From Pseudomonas sp. WS 5079 (GTDB lineage Bacteria > Pseudomonadota > Gammaproteobacteria > Pseudomonadales > Pseudomonadaceae), in assembly GCF_012985465.1 (NCBI RefSeq), contig NZ_JAAQWN010000005.1, forward strand, positions 409,684 through 473,683: 64,000 bases of DNA, given 5' to 3'. Position 1 is the first letter of the stretch; every line of letters starts with the position of its first letter. The notes below the pieces were generated by a model. It searched no databases. It was not told the origin of the DNA and was given only the letters and a program-made list of their open reading frames with translations. Shown here in pieces: positions 37,591 to 45,972 of the stretch. Both the position numbers and the translations under genes were made by a program.

Positions 37591-38058
37591 GTGGGCAATA
37601 AACGCTACAGCTGCATCGGTCTGTACAACCCCAAATCCCCCGAAAACGTCGGTTCGGTTATGCGCGCCGCCGGCTGCTATGGCGTGGCTTCGGTGTTCTA
37701 CACCGGTAAACGCTATGAGCGGGCCCGGGACTTTATTACCGATACCAAGAAGGTCCACCACGATATCCCGCTGATCGGTATCGACGACCTGAAAAAGATC
37801 CTGCCCCTGGGCTGCATCCCGGTCGCCGTCGAGCTGGTGGACGGCGCCCGCCCGCTGCCCGAATACACCCACCCGGATCGCGCGCTGTATATCTTCGGCC
37901 CCGAAGACGGATCCCTCGACAAAGAGATCCGCGACTGGTGCGAAGACGTGATCTACATCCCGACCACCGGTTGCATGAACCTCGCGGCTACGGTCAATGT
38001 GGTGCTCTACGATCGCCTGGCCAAGGGCAATAACACCCGTTCGGGCCCCAAGTACTGA
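37591..38058 (+). CDS. TrmH/SpoU-family RNA methyltransferase
   Basis: SPOUT-class SAM-dependent 2'-O-methyltransferase, about 155 residues, single domain without an N-terminal RNA-binding extension. Motif 1 is LYNPKSPENVGSVMRAAGCYG, motif 2 LYIFGPEDGSLD and motif 3 IPTTGCMNLAATVNVVLYDR, forming the knot. The start is a GTG at 37591 (VGNKRYSCIGLYN); GAAGG is 11 bases upstream. The short form resembles TrmL-like enzymes, but the substrate RNA is undetermined. Confidence 0.85.
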   Translation: MGNKRYSCIGLYNPKSPENVGSVMRAAGCYGVASVFYTGKRYERARDFITDTKKVHHDIPLIGIDDLKKILPLGCIPVAVELVDGARPLPEYTHPDRALYIFGPEDGSLDKEIRDWCEDVIYIPTTGCMNLAATVNVVLYDRLAKGNNTRSGPKY

Positions 38059-38127
38059 TTTGGCGGGAACATCCACGAACTGCCGGCAGTCAGTTGCATA
38101 TCAATGGCCCTTTGTTGGAGACAGACC

Positions 38128-38469
38128 ATGAGCGACAGCAAAACCCTCAACCCTGTAATTGAATCGACGCCGTTCCAAACCCAGCCGACCCAGAATGTCC
38201 AAGGCTGGGAGCGCATTGGCTCCTTGGCCGGTGGCGTGGTGATGATGGGCAAGGGCATTCGCCGGGGCGGTTTCTTTGGCCTGATCCAAGTGGCGATTGG
38301 CGGTGTGGCCTTGGCACGCGGGATCAGCGGGCATAGCTCGGCCAAGTCGCTGCTGGAAAAAAGCCGCCAGGATATGAACAGCGTACGCACTAAAATCGAA
38401 CGCGCCGGCGAAGAACTGAAAAACCTCAAGACCCGCGCGCAAGTGGCTGCCGAAAGAACCACCCCGTGA
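38128..38469 (+). CDS. DUF2892 / YgaP-like membrane protein
   Basis: 113 residues from the ATG at 38128 with TTGGAGA at good spacing; an ATG at 38104 is less likely. One hydrophobic hairpin-like region (IGSLAGGVVMMGKGIRRGG, FFGLIQVAIGGVALARGISG) resembles the YgaP transmembrane domain of DUF2892. It is followed by a charged helix (SLLEKSRQDMNSVRTKIERA). Function unknown. A REPIN follows the stop. Confidence 0.72.
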   Translation: MSDSKTLNPVIESTPFQTQPTQNVQGWERIGSLAGGVVMMGKGIRRGGFFGLIQVAIGGVALARGISGHSSAKSLLEKSRQDMNSVRTKIERAGEELKNLKTRAQVAAERTTP

Positions 38470-38478
38470 CGCAACTTG

Positions 38479-38565
38479 TGTGGGAGCTGGCTTGCCTGCG
38501 ATGCGTGCGGCTCGGTCTTTTAGTCAGACCGAGGTGATGCTATCGCAGGCAAGCCAGCTCCCACA
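38479..38565. repeat. REPIN
   Basis: Arms 38479-38502 and 38542-38565 are exact reverse complements (core GTGGGAGCTGGCTTGCCTGC), the same family as those at 26850 and 30422. The spacer holds its own stem CTCGGTC...GACCGAG. It lies between convergent genes. Confidence 0.88.
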
Positions 38566-38607
38566 CAAACCCAGTGCCTACACAAGCTGTGTTTGCACCA
38601 TTGAGGT

Positions 38608-39840
38608 TCAGCGCAGCAGTTTGCTGTCGAGCACCACCGAGGATTCGCCAATCACGCTTTCGGCCAACTGCACAAACTCCCTGGTCGTGATGCTGTCCAG
38701 GCGCATCAGCGCCTGCGTCAGGTCATCCAGGGAACGCTTGTTGTGGGTTTTCAGGCGGATTTCGCGATCCAGTTCCTGCAACACCACCACCGCCCGCGCC
38801 ACCGTGGCGCCGCTGACGTGCTCGCCGCGCAAGGTCGTCACACCCTTGCCGTCCTTGCTCAAGCGCGCCTGTATTGCCTCATAACGCTCGTCGCTGATGC
38901 CACCCGCGCGGCGTAGCAGTTCAATGGAGTAATACTCGGCAAGCCCTTCGCTGATCCAATCGCTGCCCTGATGGTCGTTGAACCGGCCGATGGCCTGCAC
39001 CACTTCGCGAATCAACGGGCTACTGCCATTTTCGCTGACCAGCGGCGTGCGGCTATTGAGGTACACCGAATCGCGCCCGGAAAACGCGCCACGGCGCATC
39101 GGATCACTGGCCCCCACGACCAGCAGTTTGGCCGGATGCCGGGGAAACGCTGCTTGCACCTGGGGCCAAACGAATGTCAGCAACGTCAACACGTCCATGC
39201 GGCGCATGGCCTGGCCCTTGGGCGAGGTCACGGTGATTTCAGTTTCGCCAAGGCGTACCCGGCGGCTGCCCAGGTTACCGGCGAGCATCCAGCCCGTAGG
39301 CCGGTCGAACAGACGGGACACGTTGTCGATACGGAACTTGTGCTTGCCGATCCGCGGCCAGGGGGTCTCGACGCTTTTCCAGCCTGGCGGCAGCTCGAAG
39401 GTCAGCCGCGACACCAACTCCACGCCGTCCTGCTGGTCAAGCCGGGCCGCAGGCACCAAGTCTTCACCACGAAACAGCGCCCAGCTGGGGGTCATGCGCG
39501 ATTCGTAGATGCCAGGCTTGCGCGCATGGCTCAGGCGCACGCGGTAGGTCAGGCTGGCCTTGTCCGCGCCCGGCTGCCACAGGCCACGCCGGGCGCCCGT
39601 ATCGGGCGTGACCTGCCACTGGCCGTCGGCCTTGAAGTCGCTGTAGTCACCGTCGCGCCCCAGGTCGAAGTTCAGGCTGCGCACCGCCGAGCCCTCGGAC
39701 AGGCTCAGGCGCACCTCGGCCTGATCGCTCTGGGGTAATAGTTTGACGTGATAGTCGAGGTCGACTTTTTTCGCCGACCATGCCGACGTGCTCAACCCCA
39801 GCAACAGCAGGCTTGCCGCCAGCCTGGCTTGGACCGTCAT
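38608..39840 (-). CDS. Exported M61-like protein lacking the HExxH zinc motif
   Basis: 410 residues with a signal peptide (MTVQARLAASLLLLGLSTSAWSA, cleaved near 23). The N-terminal half is a beta-sandwich-like region (YHVKLLPQSDQAEVRLSLSE, RVRLSHARKPGIYESR). The C-terminal half resembles the catalytic domain of M61/gluzincin aminopeptidases: W-x-SEGLAEYYS with Glu298 is present. The expected HExxH is replaced by R278-E-V-V-Q282, so zinc peptidase activity is unlikely. Probably periplasmic with a binding or scaffold role. It lies 12 bases after the ycgN stop, likely co-transcribed. Confidence 0.75.
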   Translation of the reverse strand: MTVQARLAASLLLLGLSTSAWSAKKVDLDYHVKLLPQSDQAEVRLSLSEGSAVRSLNFDLGRDGDYSDFKADGQWQVTPDTGARRGLWQPGADKASLTYRVRLSHARKPGIYESRMTPSWALFRGEDLVPAARLDQQDGVELVSRLTFELPPGWKSVETPWPRIGKHKFRIDNVSRLFDRPTGWMLAGNLGSRRVRLGETEITVTSPKGQAMRRMDVLTLLTFVWPQVQAAFPRHPAKLLVVGASDPMRRGAFSGRDSVYLNSRTPLVSENGSSPLIREVVQAIGRFNDHQGSDWISEGLAEYYSIELLRRAGGISDERYEAIQARLSKDGKGVTTLRGEHVSGATVARAVVVLQELDREIRLKTHNKRSLDDLTQALMRLDSITTREFVQLAESVIGESSVVLDSKLLR

Positions 39841-39852
39841 ACGCTCTCCTTT

Positions 39853-40302
39853 TCAGCCTGCGCGAAAAATCAGGTAATCCTCCCAATCGTCCTCGGGCAC
39901 GCTGCCTTCGCTGAGCATGCGGCCGGACTGGGAAATGCGTTCGTGGTGCACGGCGTCGCGATCACCGCAGACCAGGTGGTGCCACAGCGGCAAGTCCTTG
40001 CGCTCACTGACCAGGCGATAGCCACAGGTCGGCGGCAGCCATTTGAACTGATCGGCCTGGCCCGGCGTGAGCTGGATGCAATCGGGCACCGAGTCCCGAC
40101 GGTTAGGGTAGTCGGTGCACTGGCAGGTTTTCAGGTCCAGCAATTTGCAGGCGATGCGCGTGTAATAGACGCTGTTGTCGTCTTCATCTTCAAGCTTTTG
40201 CAGGCAGCACAGGCCACAGCCGTCGCACAGCGACTCCCATTCCTCCTGGTCGAGGTGCTCGAGGGTTTTGCGTATCCAGAAAGGTTCGACTTTGGCGGCC
40301 AT
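39853..40302 (-). CDS. ycgN: YcgN-family cysteine cluster protein (UPF0260)
   Basis: 149 residues, all parts matching the UPF0260 family: [20 protein letters not shown] at the N-terminus, the cluster [21 protein letters not shown], and [11 protein letters not shown]. The pattern of eight or so cysteines suggests metal or iron-sulfur binding (family inference). Cytoplasmic. It precedes the M61-like gene on the minus strand and is divergent from a nitroreductase gene. Confidence 0.9.
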   Translation of the reverse strand: MAAKVEPFWIRKTLEHLDQEEWESLCDGCGLCCLQKLEDEDDNSVYYTRIACKLLDLKTCQCTDYPNRRDSVPDCIQLTPGQADQFKWLPPTCGYRLVSERKDLPLWHHLVCGDRDAVHHERISQSGRMLSEGSVPEDDWEDYLIFRAG

Positions 40303-40455
40303 GGCTCTACATCAGTATCGGTAGGTGAAAAGGCCGCCAGTCTAGTGCCCAAGCCCCCTGGGGCCAAGCGCTTACGACTGCCGGTAGGGCAAGACTTGTC
40401 AGGCGCGCGGCGGCGCAGTAGCTTTGAGGGCCGTTTTTTTCACCAGGATCCGCTT

Positions 40456-41049
40456 ATGAGCACTGAGCCACGCGTTGCCGATTACCCGATCCACCCGCAG
40501 TTCACCGAGCGTTGGTCGCCGCGTGCGTTTACCGGGGAAAGCATTCCGGAGGAAACCCTGCTGAGCTTCTTCGAAGCCGCGCGCTGGGCGCCTTCGGCCT
40601 ACAACTCGCAGCCTTGGCGGTTTCTCTATGCCCGTCGCGATACACCGCACTGGCAGCGTTACCTGGGCCTGCTCAATGAATTCAACCGTGGCTGGGCGCA
40701 ACATGCCTCCGCACTGGTGATCGTGGTGTCGAAAACCACTTTCGCAGTGCCCGGCGCCAGCGAAGAAACCCCGGCGCTGTGGCACACCTTTGACACCGGC
40801 TCGGCCTGGGGCCACCTGGCGCTGCAAGCCAGCATCAGCGGCTGGCATACCCACGGCATGGCCGGCTTCGACCAAGAGCTGACCCGCAAGGAACTGAAGA
40901 TCCCCGAGGGTTATGCGCTGCATGCGGCAGTTGCGGTGGGCAAACTGGGGGACAAGGCGACCCTGGCGGACTACCTACAGGCCCGGGAAGCCCCAAGCCC
41001 CCGCCGGCCGTTGAGCGAGTTGGTATCTGCTGGTGACTTCAAGCTCTAA
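40456..41049 (+). CDS. Nitroreductase family protein
   Basis: FMN-dependent oxidoreductase fold, 197 residues. The nitroreductase signature is RWSPRAFTGESIPEETLLSF and FFEAARWAPSAYNSQPWRFL (FMN-binding Arg, Ser, Asn). GSAWGHLALQASISGWHTHG follows in the dimer core. The start ATG at 40456 follows CCAGGATCC; the same frame runs open to 39748, but upstream it is only antisense to ycgN. The physiological substrate is unknown. It faces a toxin-like gene convergently. Confidence 0.88.
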   Translation: MSTEPRVADYPIHPQFTERWSPRAFTGESIPEETLLSFFEAARWAPSAYNSQPWRFLYARRDTPHWQRYLGLLNEFNRGWAQHASALVIVVSKTTFAVPGASEETPALWHTFDTGSAWGHLALQASISGWHTHGMAGFDQELTRKELKIPEGYALHAAVAVGKLGDKATLADYLQAREAPSPRRPLSELVSAGDFKL

Positions 41050-41120
41050 GCCCCCGGCTGCATAGGCCATCGCCTGGCGTATGCAGCTGGTTGAAAGCGC
41101 CAAGGTGCAGATCACGACGC

Positions 41121-44100
41121 TCAGGCAAGCAGGCGCGCAAAGGCCTGGCGCAGCGCCTCTCTTTGACGTACATACGCGGCCATCACCACCGGCACCATGA
41201 ACTCCAACGGCTGGGAATCCATATCCACCGGGTAGATCTTCTGGTCTTTCGCCGAGTACATAAAGTTCTTCAGTTGCAGATCATTGTGATAGATATCCTT
41301 CGCTTCCATTTGCGCCAGGGCATCATCCAGCAAGGACCGTGCTTGCGGCGGCAAACTCCCTCTCTCAAAATGACTGAGCGCCACCCCATCAAGCTTGCGC
41401 ATCTTTATGTATTTAAAGCCGTCCTCAATGATCCCTCTTGCAAAACTATCGCCATAATATTTATTCAGCGATATCACCTCCATGTTGAGGTAATTGGCCG
41501 AAGGTTGCAGTGAAGTAGGCCCAAGATCCTTGTAGACACTTTTGCCATCGCGGCTGGCGTAAATCACACCCTCGCCACCGGCCGCGATTTCCGGCCCCAG
41601 ATCGTCCGCGACTGACACAGGCCCCGCCCCGCGCAGCGTCAACCGCCGCCATTGATCGCCCTGGACGTGCTCGACCAGCAACGGCGTTTGCCGGCCATTG
41701 TGATAGATCCGTGCCTGGACAGTGCTGTCCTCGGCACGACTGACTTGCCGGACTTCATACACCGCCGTCTGACCGGCACTGTCGATGTGGCGGATATGAG
41801 ACAGATGGCCATCAGCGGCGAGATAAACCCCCTGGCTGTTGCGCGAAAGCCCGGCGATTCGCGAGGGCGCAACGCTGTACTCGGCAAACATCCGGTTGCC
41901 CAGCTCGCTACCCGGGGCGATACGCGCCATGGCCAGTGCGCCGTCCACGGCCGTGGTTTGGGCAACAAACCCTTCAAGGGGGCTACCATAGGGCCGTATC
42001 CTGTCAACATCGAAGGCATACCATTTACCGTTGCGCAGCACCGCGCCGCCTTCGATACGCCTTCCTGCAACTATGTAGGTGCCTGTTGCCGCAACACCAG
42101 ACTCCTTGCTGACCGCCTTCAATAGGTCATAGCTGCCGCTGCTCCCCCTGAGCTTGTTAACCGCGTGGATACCTTTGGACAATCCTTTACCGGCCAGTCG
42201 CGCACCGCCCACGGCCAAGTCGCCCAATCCTCCCAGGGGGTTAAACGCGCCAATCGTGGCCACACCGATTATCTTCGTCCCCCGTAATACCTTGGTCACC
42301 CCGGAGACAGCAGCGCCGCCCAACCGCCCCAGTTTCCCCGCCACTGCCGCGCCGGCAGTCAGGAAGCCAAAGATGTCCAGCGCCAGGTCCACAGCCCCCT
42401 CGCCGTAGTTGCCCTGCTGAAAATTGACAATCGCCGAGCGCAACGGAATAAGGTTGAGCACAAACTCTTTAACCGCCCTGGCTGTGCCCTTCTGCTCGTC
42501 CAGCGTGGTCTGCCCCCTGGCATGTTCCTTTATCTGCGGGTCATCCAGATCAAGATGCTCAACGAATACATTGGCAATGTATTGAGTACGCGGCGTCGCA
42601 AAGCTATCAAGCAACCCGTTACCCCGTGGGGTTCTTTCATTTCTCTGCTGAGGGGCACCCTCAGGGCTGAACACTTTGGTCTCGTACACGACATTGGCAT
42701 TTCTTGAACTACGCTGCGCCGCCCGCCAGAGATCCACGGGCCGAATAACCCCTTGGGCAAAGTTGATTTCATAGGCTGCTGGAGGCTTTCCCTCGCGCTC
42801 AACTTTCAGCAGCAGTTCCTGGCCTTTGGGGTGCTGGGTTCTGTCGGTAAAGCCTAGGCCCAAGGTGTGGGATAGATTCTGATAGAAGGTCAGCTTTCCA
42901 TACTCAAGGTTCTCCCGATCGACCACCGGCAACTGCGCGACCAGATGCTTGATGGTGATGCCGATAGCTGCCTTTTTATTTTTTATCGTGTCATCGAACG
43001 GCTGGTTGAACGCCTCGGTGGTGCCAAATCGGTGATTGGCGTTCAACTCGGCCAGGGGGATGCGGCTGTCTGCGCAATCAAATACGGCGGGCGAAGGTAG
43101 GTCCATCATCGCGATATCCAGCAGCGAATGGCGCCCAAGCAAGTAGGTTGCTGGCGTTCCAGGACCACCTCGCGGATGGCCTGTAGTACTGATCAGTTTC
43201 TCTTCAAACAACGCGCCCAGGTCGCCAAATCGTCGCTTGAGTTCGGCCAGCGCCAACGCTTTTCGACTGGGAATCGCCTTATCCAATGCCTGGCTGGCGC
43301 TGATCATTTGCCGCTGGCGGCTGTTGAAGGTGTCTTTGAGTATGTTCAGTTCCTGGTCGCTGTAGCCCTCATCATCCCGGCGCTCCAACAGTCCATTGGC
43401 AACCCCCCAGTCCAGCAGGGCGGCCTTCTGCGCCCGCCAGGTGACGCCCGGATCAGCCAGGCCCGCACTCTCGGCCTGTTGCATGACCTGCACAAAGGTC
43501 ATGTTCGGTACCTTGCCCGGCGATTGAGCTTCTATCGTGCGCGCCGCAACCGCCAGGTTTACCCAGGCCGAGCTGCCATAGGTGACACTGGCGGGGATGT
43601 CCTTGATCAGGAACTCGGGGGCCATCCTGGCCAACAACAGATAGGCGCCTACCCCAGCCATCTCCGGGCGGGTTCTGCCACTGGCGCTCAGGTGCGTGCG
43701 CAACCCGTCGACCACCACTGAAGCGGGTTTACCCCAGTGCCGAGCGCTTGCGAGGTCAAAACCCGCCACCTTGGTGCGATGTGGCGCGGTGATGGATTCG
43801 GGATCCATCTGCACAGCAATGGCAGCCAGCAAATAGTCGTTGATACTGCGGTCGGTAGCGACTGCGTCCATTTGCTGTTGCAGGTACTGTCCCAGCCGCT
43901 GCCCTGGCGCGCAACTGATCAGGGATTGCAGGGCCTCGATGGGGTTGCTGCGTACCTGCAGGTCGACGGGCTGCTGATCGTTCAGGTAATCCAGCACCCC
44001 CTTATTACCGAGCCGGTCCAGAGCCACCGCGCCCAGCCTGCGTTGCTCATCAGGACTGATAGGCACCGGCCACGATAAGCCGCCGCCAAGATCGCCAAGT

Positions 44101-44543
44101 GGGTGCTCCAGGGCTTTTTGAGTGACCGCATCGGCGAGGCTGGCAAGGTGAAAATGGCTGGTGGGCTGGAAAAATCCAAGGTGCCGGATAAAAGTCGTCA
44201 GGGTGATGCTGCTACCGGTATCCAGCGGATAGGACGACCCAGGGTCTATGCCCATCGGGGTACTGCCCAGCGCCGCCAGCACAGCTTGCGGCGTGGCATC
44301 TACGCCCAGGCGCGTGGCGACCTCGAAGAGCTTTTGCCCCAGGACCTTCAGGTTTTCTCTGTCGGCCAGGGCAGCCTGCAGGCCAGACTTGGGTTTGGCC
44401 TGTGTCGGGGTGACCGGGCCACCAGCGGCGCCAGTTGCCGGCAAAGGGTCAGGCTGCGCAAGCCTGGCGCCTTCAGCGACACGGTCAGTCAAAGACGCGG
44501 GAAACAGAGGTGTTTGCGGGGGGATAGCACGCAGATCGAACAT
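41121..44543 (-). CDS. Large toxin-like protein with C-terminal OspG/HopBF1-like kinase domain
   Basis: 1140 residues, no signal peptide. The first ~60 residues are Pro/Ala-rich and disordered-looking. The long middle region resembles the dermonecrotic-toxin-like (DUF6543-type) proteins of fluorescent pseudomonads, notably LNLIPLRSAIVNFQQGNYGE followed by a Gly/Ala-rich hydrophobic segment at about 712-785. The end reads as a minimal kinase: glycine loop GGEGVIY 989-995, Lys1005 in VYKDL, Glu1022, HNDLQLKN 1086-1093 (catalytic Asp1088), and DMD 1107-1109 in the DFG position. The predicted activity is phosphorylation of a host protein or chaperone. RBS GGGAGG precedes the ATG. No partner gene is adjacent. 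Confidence 0.72.
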   Translation of the reverse strand: MFDLRAIPPQTPLFPASLTDRVAEGARLAQPDPLPATGAAGGPVTPTQAKPKSGLQAALADRENLKVLGQKLFEVATRLGVDATPQAVLAALGSTPMGIDPGSSYPLDTGSSITLTTFIRHLGFFQPTSHFHLASLADAVTQKALEHPLGDLGGGLSWPVPISPDEQRRLGAVALDRLGNKGVLDYLNDQQPVDLQVRSNPIEALQSLISCAPGQRLGQYLQQQMDAVATDRSINDYLLAAIAVQMDPESITAPHRTKVAGFDLASARHWGKPASVVVDGLRTHLSASGRTRPEMAGVGAYLLLARMAPEFLIKDIPASVTYGSSAWVNLAVAARTIEAQSPGKVPNMTFVQVMQQAESAGLADPGVTWRAQKAALLDWGVANGLLERRDDEGYSDQELNILKDTFNSRQRQMISASQALDKAIPSRKALALAELKRRFGDLGALFEEKLISTTGHPRGGPGTPATYLLGRHSLLDIAMMDLPSPAVFDCADSRIPLAELNANHRFGTTEAFNQPFDDTIKNKKAAIGITIKHLVAQLPVVDRENLEYGKLTFYQNLSHTLGLGFTDRTQHPKGQELLLKVEREGKPPAAYEINFAQGVIRPVDLWRAAQRSSRNANVVYETKVFSPEGAPQQRNERTPRGNGLLDSFATPRTQYIANVFVEHLDLDDPQIKEHARGQTTLDEQKGTARAVKEFVLNLIPLRSAIVNFQQGNYGEGAVDLALDIFGFLTAGAAVAGKLGRLGGAAVSGVTKVLRGTKIIGVATIGAFNPLGGLGDLAVGGARLAGKGLSKGIHAVNKLRGSSGSYDLLKAVSKESGVAATGTYIVAGRRIEGGAVLRNGKWYAFDVDRIRPYGSPLEGFVAQTTAVDGALAMARIAPGSELGNRMFAEYSVAPSRIAGLSRNSQGVYLAADGHLSHIRHIDSAGQTAVYEVRQVSRAEDSTVQARIYHNGRQTPLLVEHVQGDQWRRLTLRGAGPVSVADDLGPEIAAGGEGVIYASRDGKSVYKDLGPTSLQPSANYLNMEVISLNKYYGDSFARGIIEDGFKYIKMRKLDGVALSHFERGSLPPQARSLLDDALAQMEAKDIYHNDLQLKNFMYSAKDQKIYPVDMDSQPLEFMVPVVMAAYVRQREALRQAFARLLA

Positions 44544-44632
44544 TGAGAGGCCTCCCTGATTAAGGTCAGCGAGCCTCCCACGATACCGTCAGCGATAAAA
44601 TCAGATGCGGGCTACGCAGCCTGTGGGGGAGT

Positions 44633-45565
44633 TCAATATCCGCGCTCGAAACTCACCTCGCCACGCAGCGAATCCTTGGCCTGGTATGCCCCAAGGTTCT
44701 CGACAAACAGCGCCACCATGCGTCGCGGGCAGGTCGGCGCCGAGCTGTGGCCCGTCAGCAACAAGCCCCAGGCAGTCCAGAACGGATGGCGCTGGGGCAA
44801 AGGCTCCTGGCGACACACGTCGATGACCGCACCGGCCAGGTGCCCTTCTTTCAGGGCCTCGACCAGATCGGCATCCACCACCGCCACGCCCCGGCCGACG
44901 TTGATGAACAGGCCGGTCGGCTTGAACTGCTTGAACAGCGCCGCATCGTACAGATCGTGGGTGTTCGGCGTGTTGGGCAGCAGGTTGACCACATAGTCCA
45001 CCTCGCCCACCAGCCGGCCCAGTTGATCCGGCCCGGCCACCTCGAGAAACGGGGCCTGCTCCCGGGCTTGGCTGGCAACGCCGTATAACTCCACGCCAAA
45101 GGGCAGCAGGAACTGCGCGACGCTCTGGCCGATATCGCCGGTGCCGACGATCAGTACCTTGCGCCCCGCCAGGCTCTGGCCCATGCGGTTGTCCCACTTG
45201 CGCTCGACCTGGCTGACCAGGCGCGCCAGCACCTCGCGCTCGTGGCCGAGCATGTAGGTGAGCACGTACTCGGCCATCACCTGGCCAAAAATGCCGACGG
45301 CACGGGTCAGTCGATAATCCCGTGGCAAGCCATCAGCCAGCAGCGGCGTGATACCGGCCCAGGTCGATTGCAGCCATTGCGGGTGATGGCCCTGGCGCAG
45401 CAGGGTTGCCAGCAGGTCCGGCTGGCCCAGCCACACCGGGCAATCGGCGGCCAGGCGTGACAGTTCAGCCGAGTCGCCGCTGGTCAGGACTTCAATATCC
45501 GGCGCCGCTTCGCGCAGCAGTCGGGCGTACAGCGGGTGGTCCTGTTCTGCTATCAGAACGCGCAT
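44633..45565 (-). CDS. D-2-hydroxyacid dehydrogenase
   Basis: NAD(P)-dependent dehydrogenase of 310 residues. The nucleotide-binding loop is VLIVGTGDIGQSVAQFLLPF. The catalytic set is Arg in NVGRGVAVV, Glu in CRQEPLPQRHPFW and His in LLTGHSSAPT, all present. The short N-terminal catalytic domain resembles the glyoxylate/hydroxypyruvate reductase (GhrA-like) group. The substrate is undefined. In P. aeruginosa a related gene sits beside ycgL and rnd, as it does here (recalled). It starts 113 bases from ycgL, on the same strand. Confidence 0.88.
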   Translation of the reverse strand: MRVLIAEQDHPLYARLLREAAPDIEVLTSGDSAELSRLAADCPVWLGQPDLLATLLRQGHHPQWLQSTWAGITPLLADGLPRDYRLTRAVGIFGQVMAEYVLTYMLGHEREVLARLVSQVERKWDNRMGQSLAGRKVLIVGTGDIGQSVAQFLLPFGVELYGVASQAREQAPFLEVAGPDQLGRLVGEVDYVVNLLPNTPNTHDLYDAALFKQFKPTGLFINVGRGVAVVDADLVEALKEGHLAGAVIDVCRQEPLPQRHPFWTAWGLLLTGHSSAPTCPRRMVALFVENLGAYQAKDSLRGEVSFERGY

Positions 45566-45678
45566 GGTTCAAACCTTTCAAAAACAGTGCAGGCGACCAC
45601 CGGCAGCAGACTGACTGCTGGGCTCGGGGCTCGCCAGGTCATTCGATTCAAACGTGTCCCGAGCGGGACACGGGTCGA

Positions 45679-45972
45679 TCACATCGGGTCGTTACGGCGC
45701 AGCAGTTCTTCGGGCAGGTGTTCGATGTACTCATCGTCCGGCGGTGGCATCTGCAGGTGGTAGCCCTGCTTTTGCAGGTTGGCCAGGACTGCCACGATAT
45801 CTTCCTGTTGCAGCTTGCGTTCCGCCGTCAGCACCAGGTTGAAGGCGTGTACCGGCTTGCCGAACACGGTCAGCAGGCCTTCGGGCACGCGCTCCAGGGC
45901 ATCGCTCTTGAGCACGTAGAGGTACATGCCGGCGCGTTTCGGGCTGCGGTAGATGGAACAAATATGTTTCAA
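45679..45972 (-). CDS. ycgL: YcgL domain-containing protein
   Basis: 97-residue small protein matching the YcgL family: [20 protein letters not shown] at the N-terminus, [20 protein letters not shown], and a C-terminal [20 protein letters not shown]. Structure is known in the family but the function is not. It overlaps the rnd stop by 4 bases (ATGA), and the rnd-ycgL pairing is widespread, which suggests a link to RNA metabolism. Confidence 0.92.
   Translation of the reverse strand: MKHICSIYRSPKRAGMYLYVLKSDALERVPEGLLTVFGKPVHAFNLVLTAERKLQQEDIVAVLANLQKQGYHLQMPPPDDEYIEHLPEELLRRNDPM

Noticed and set aside
26850..38565. CRISPR-like repeats
   Set aside because: The recurrent 24-mers are inverted pairs in separate intergenic gaps, not direct repeats with regular spacers.
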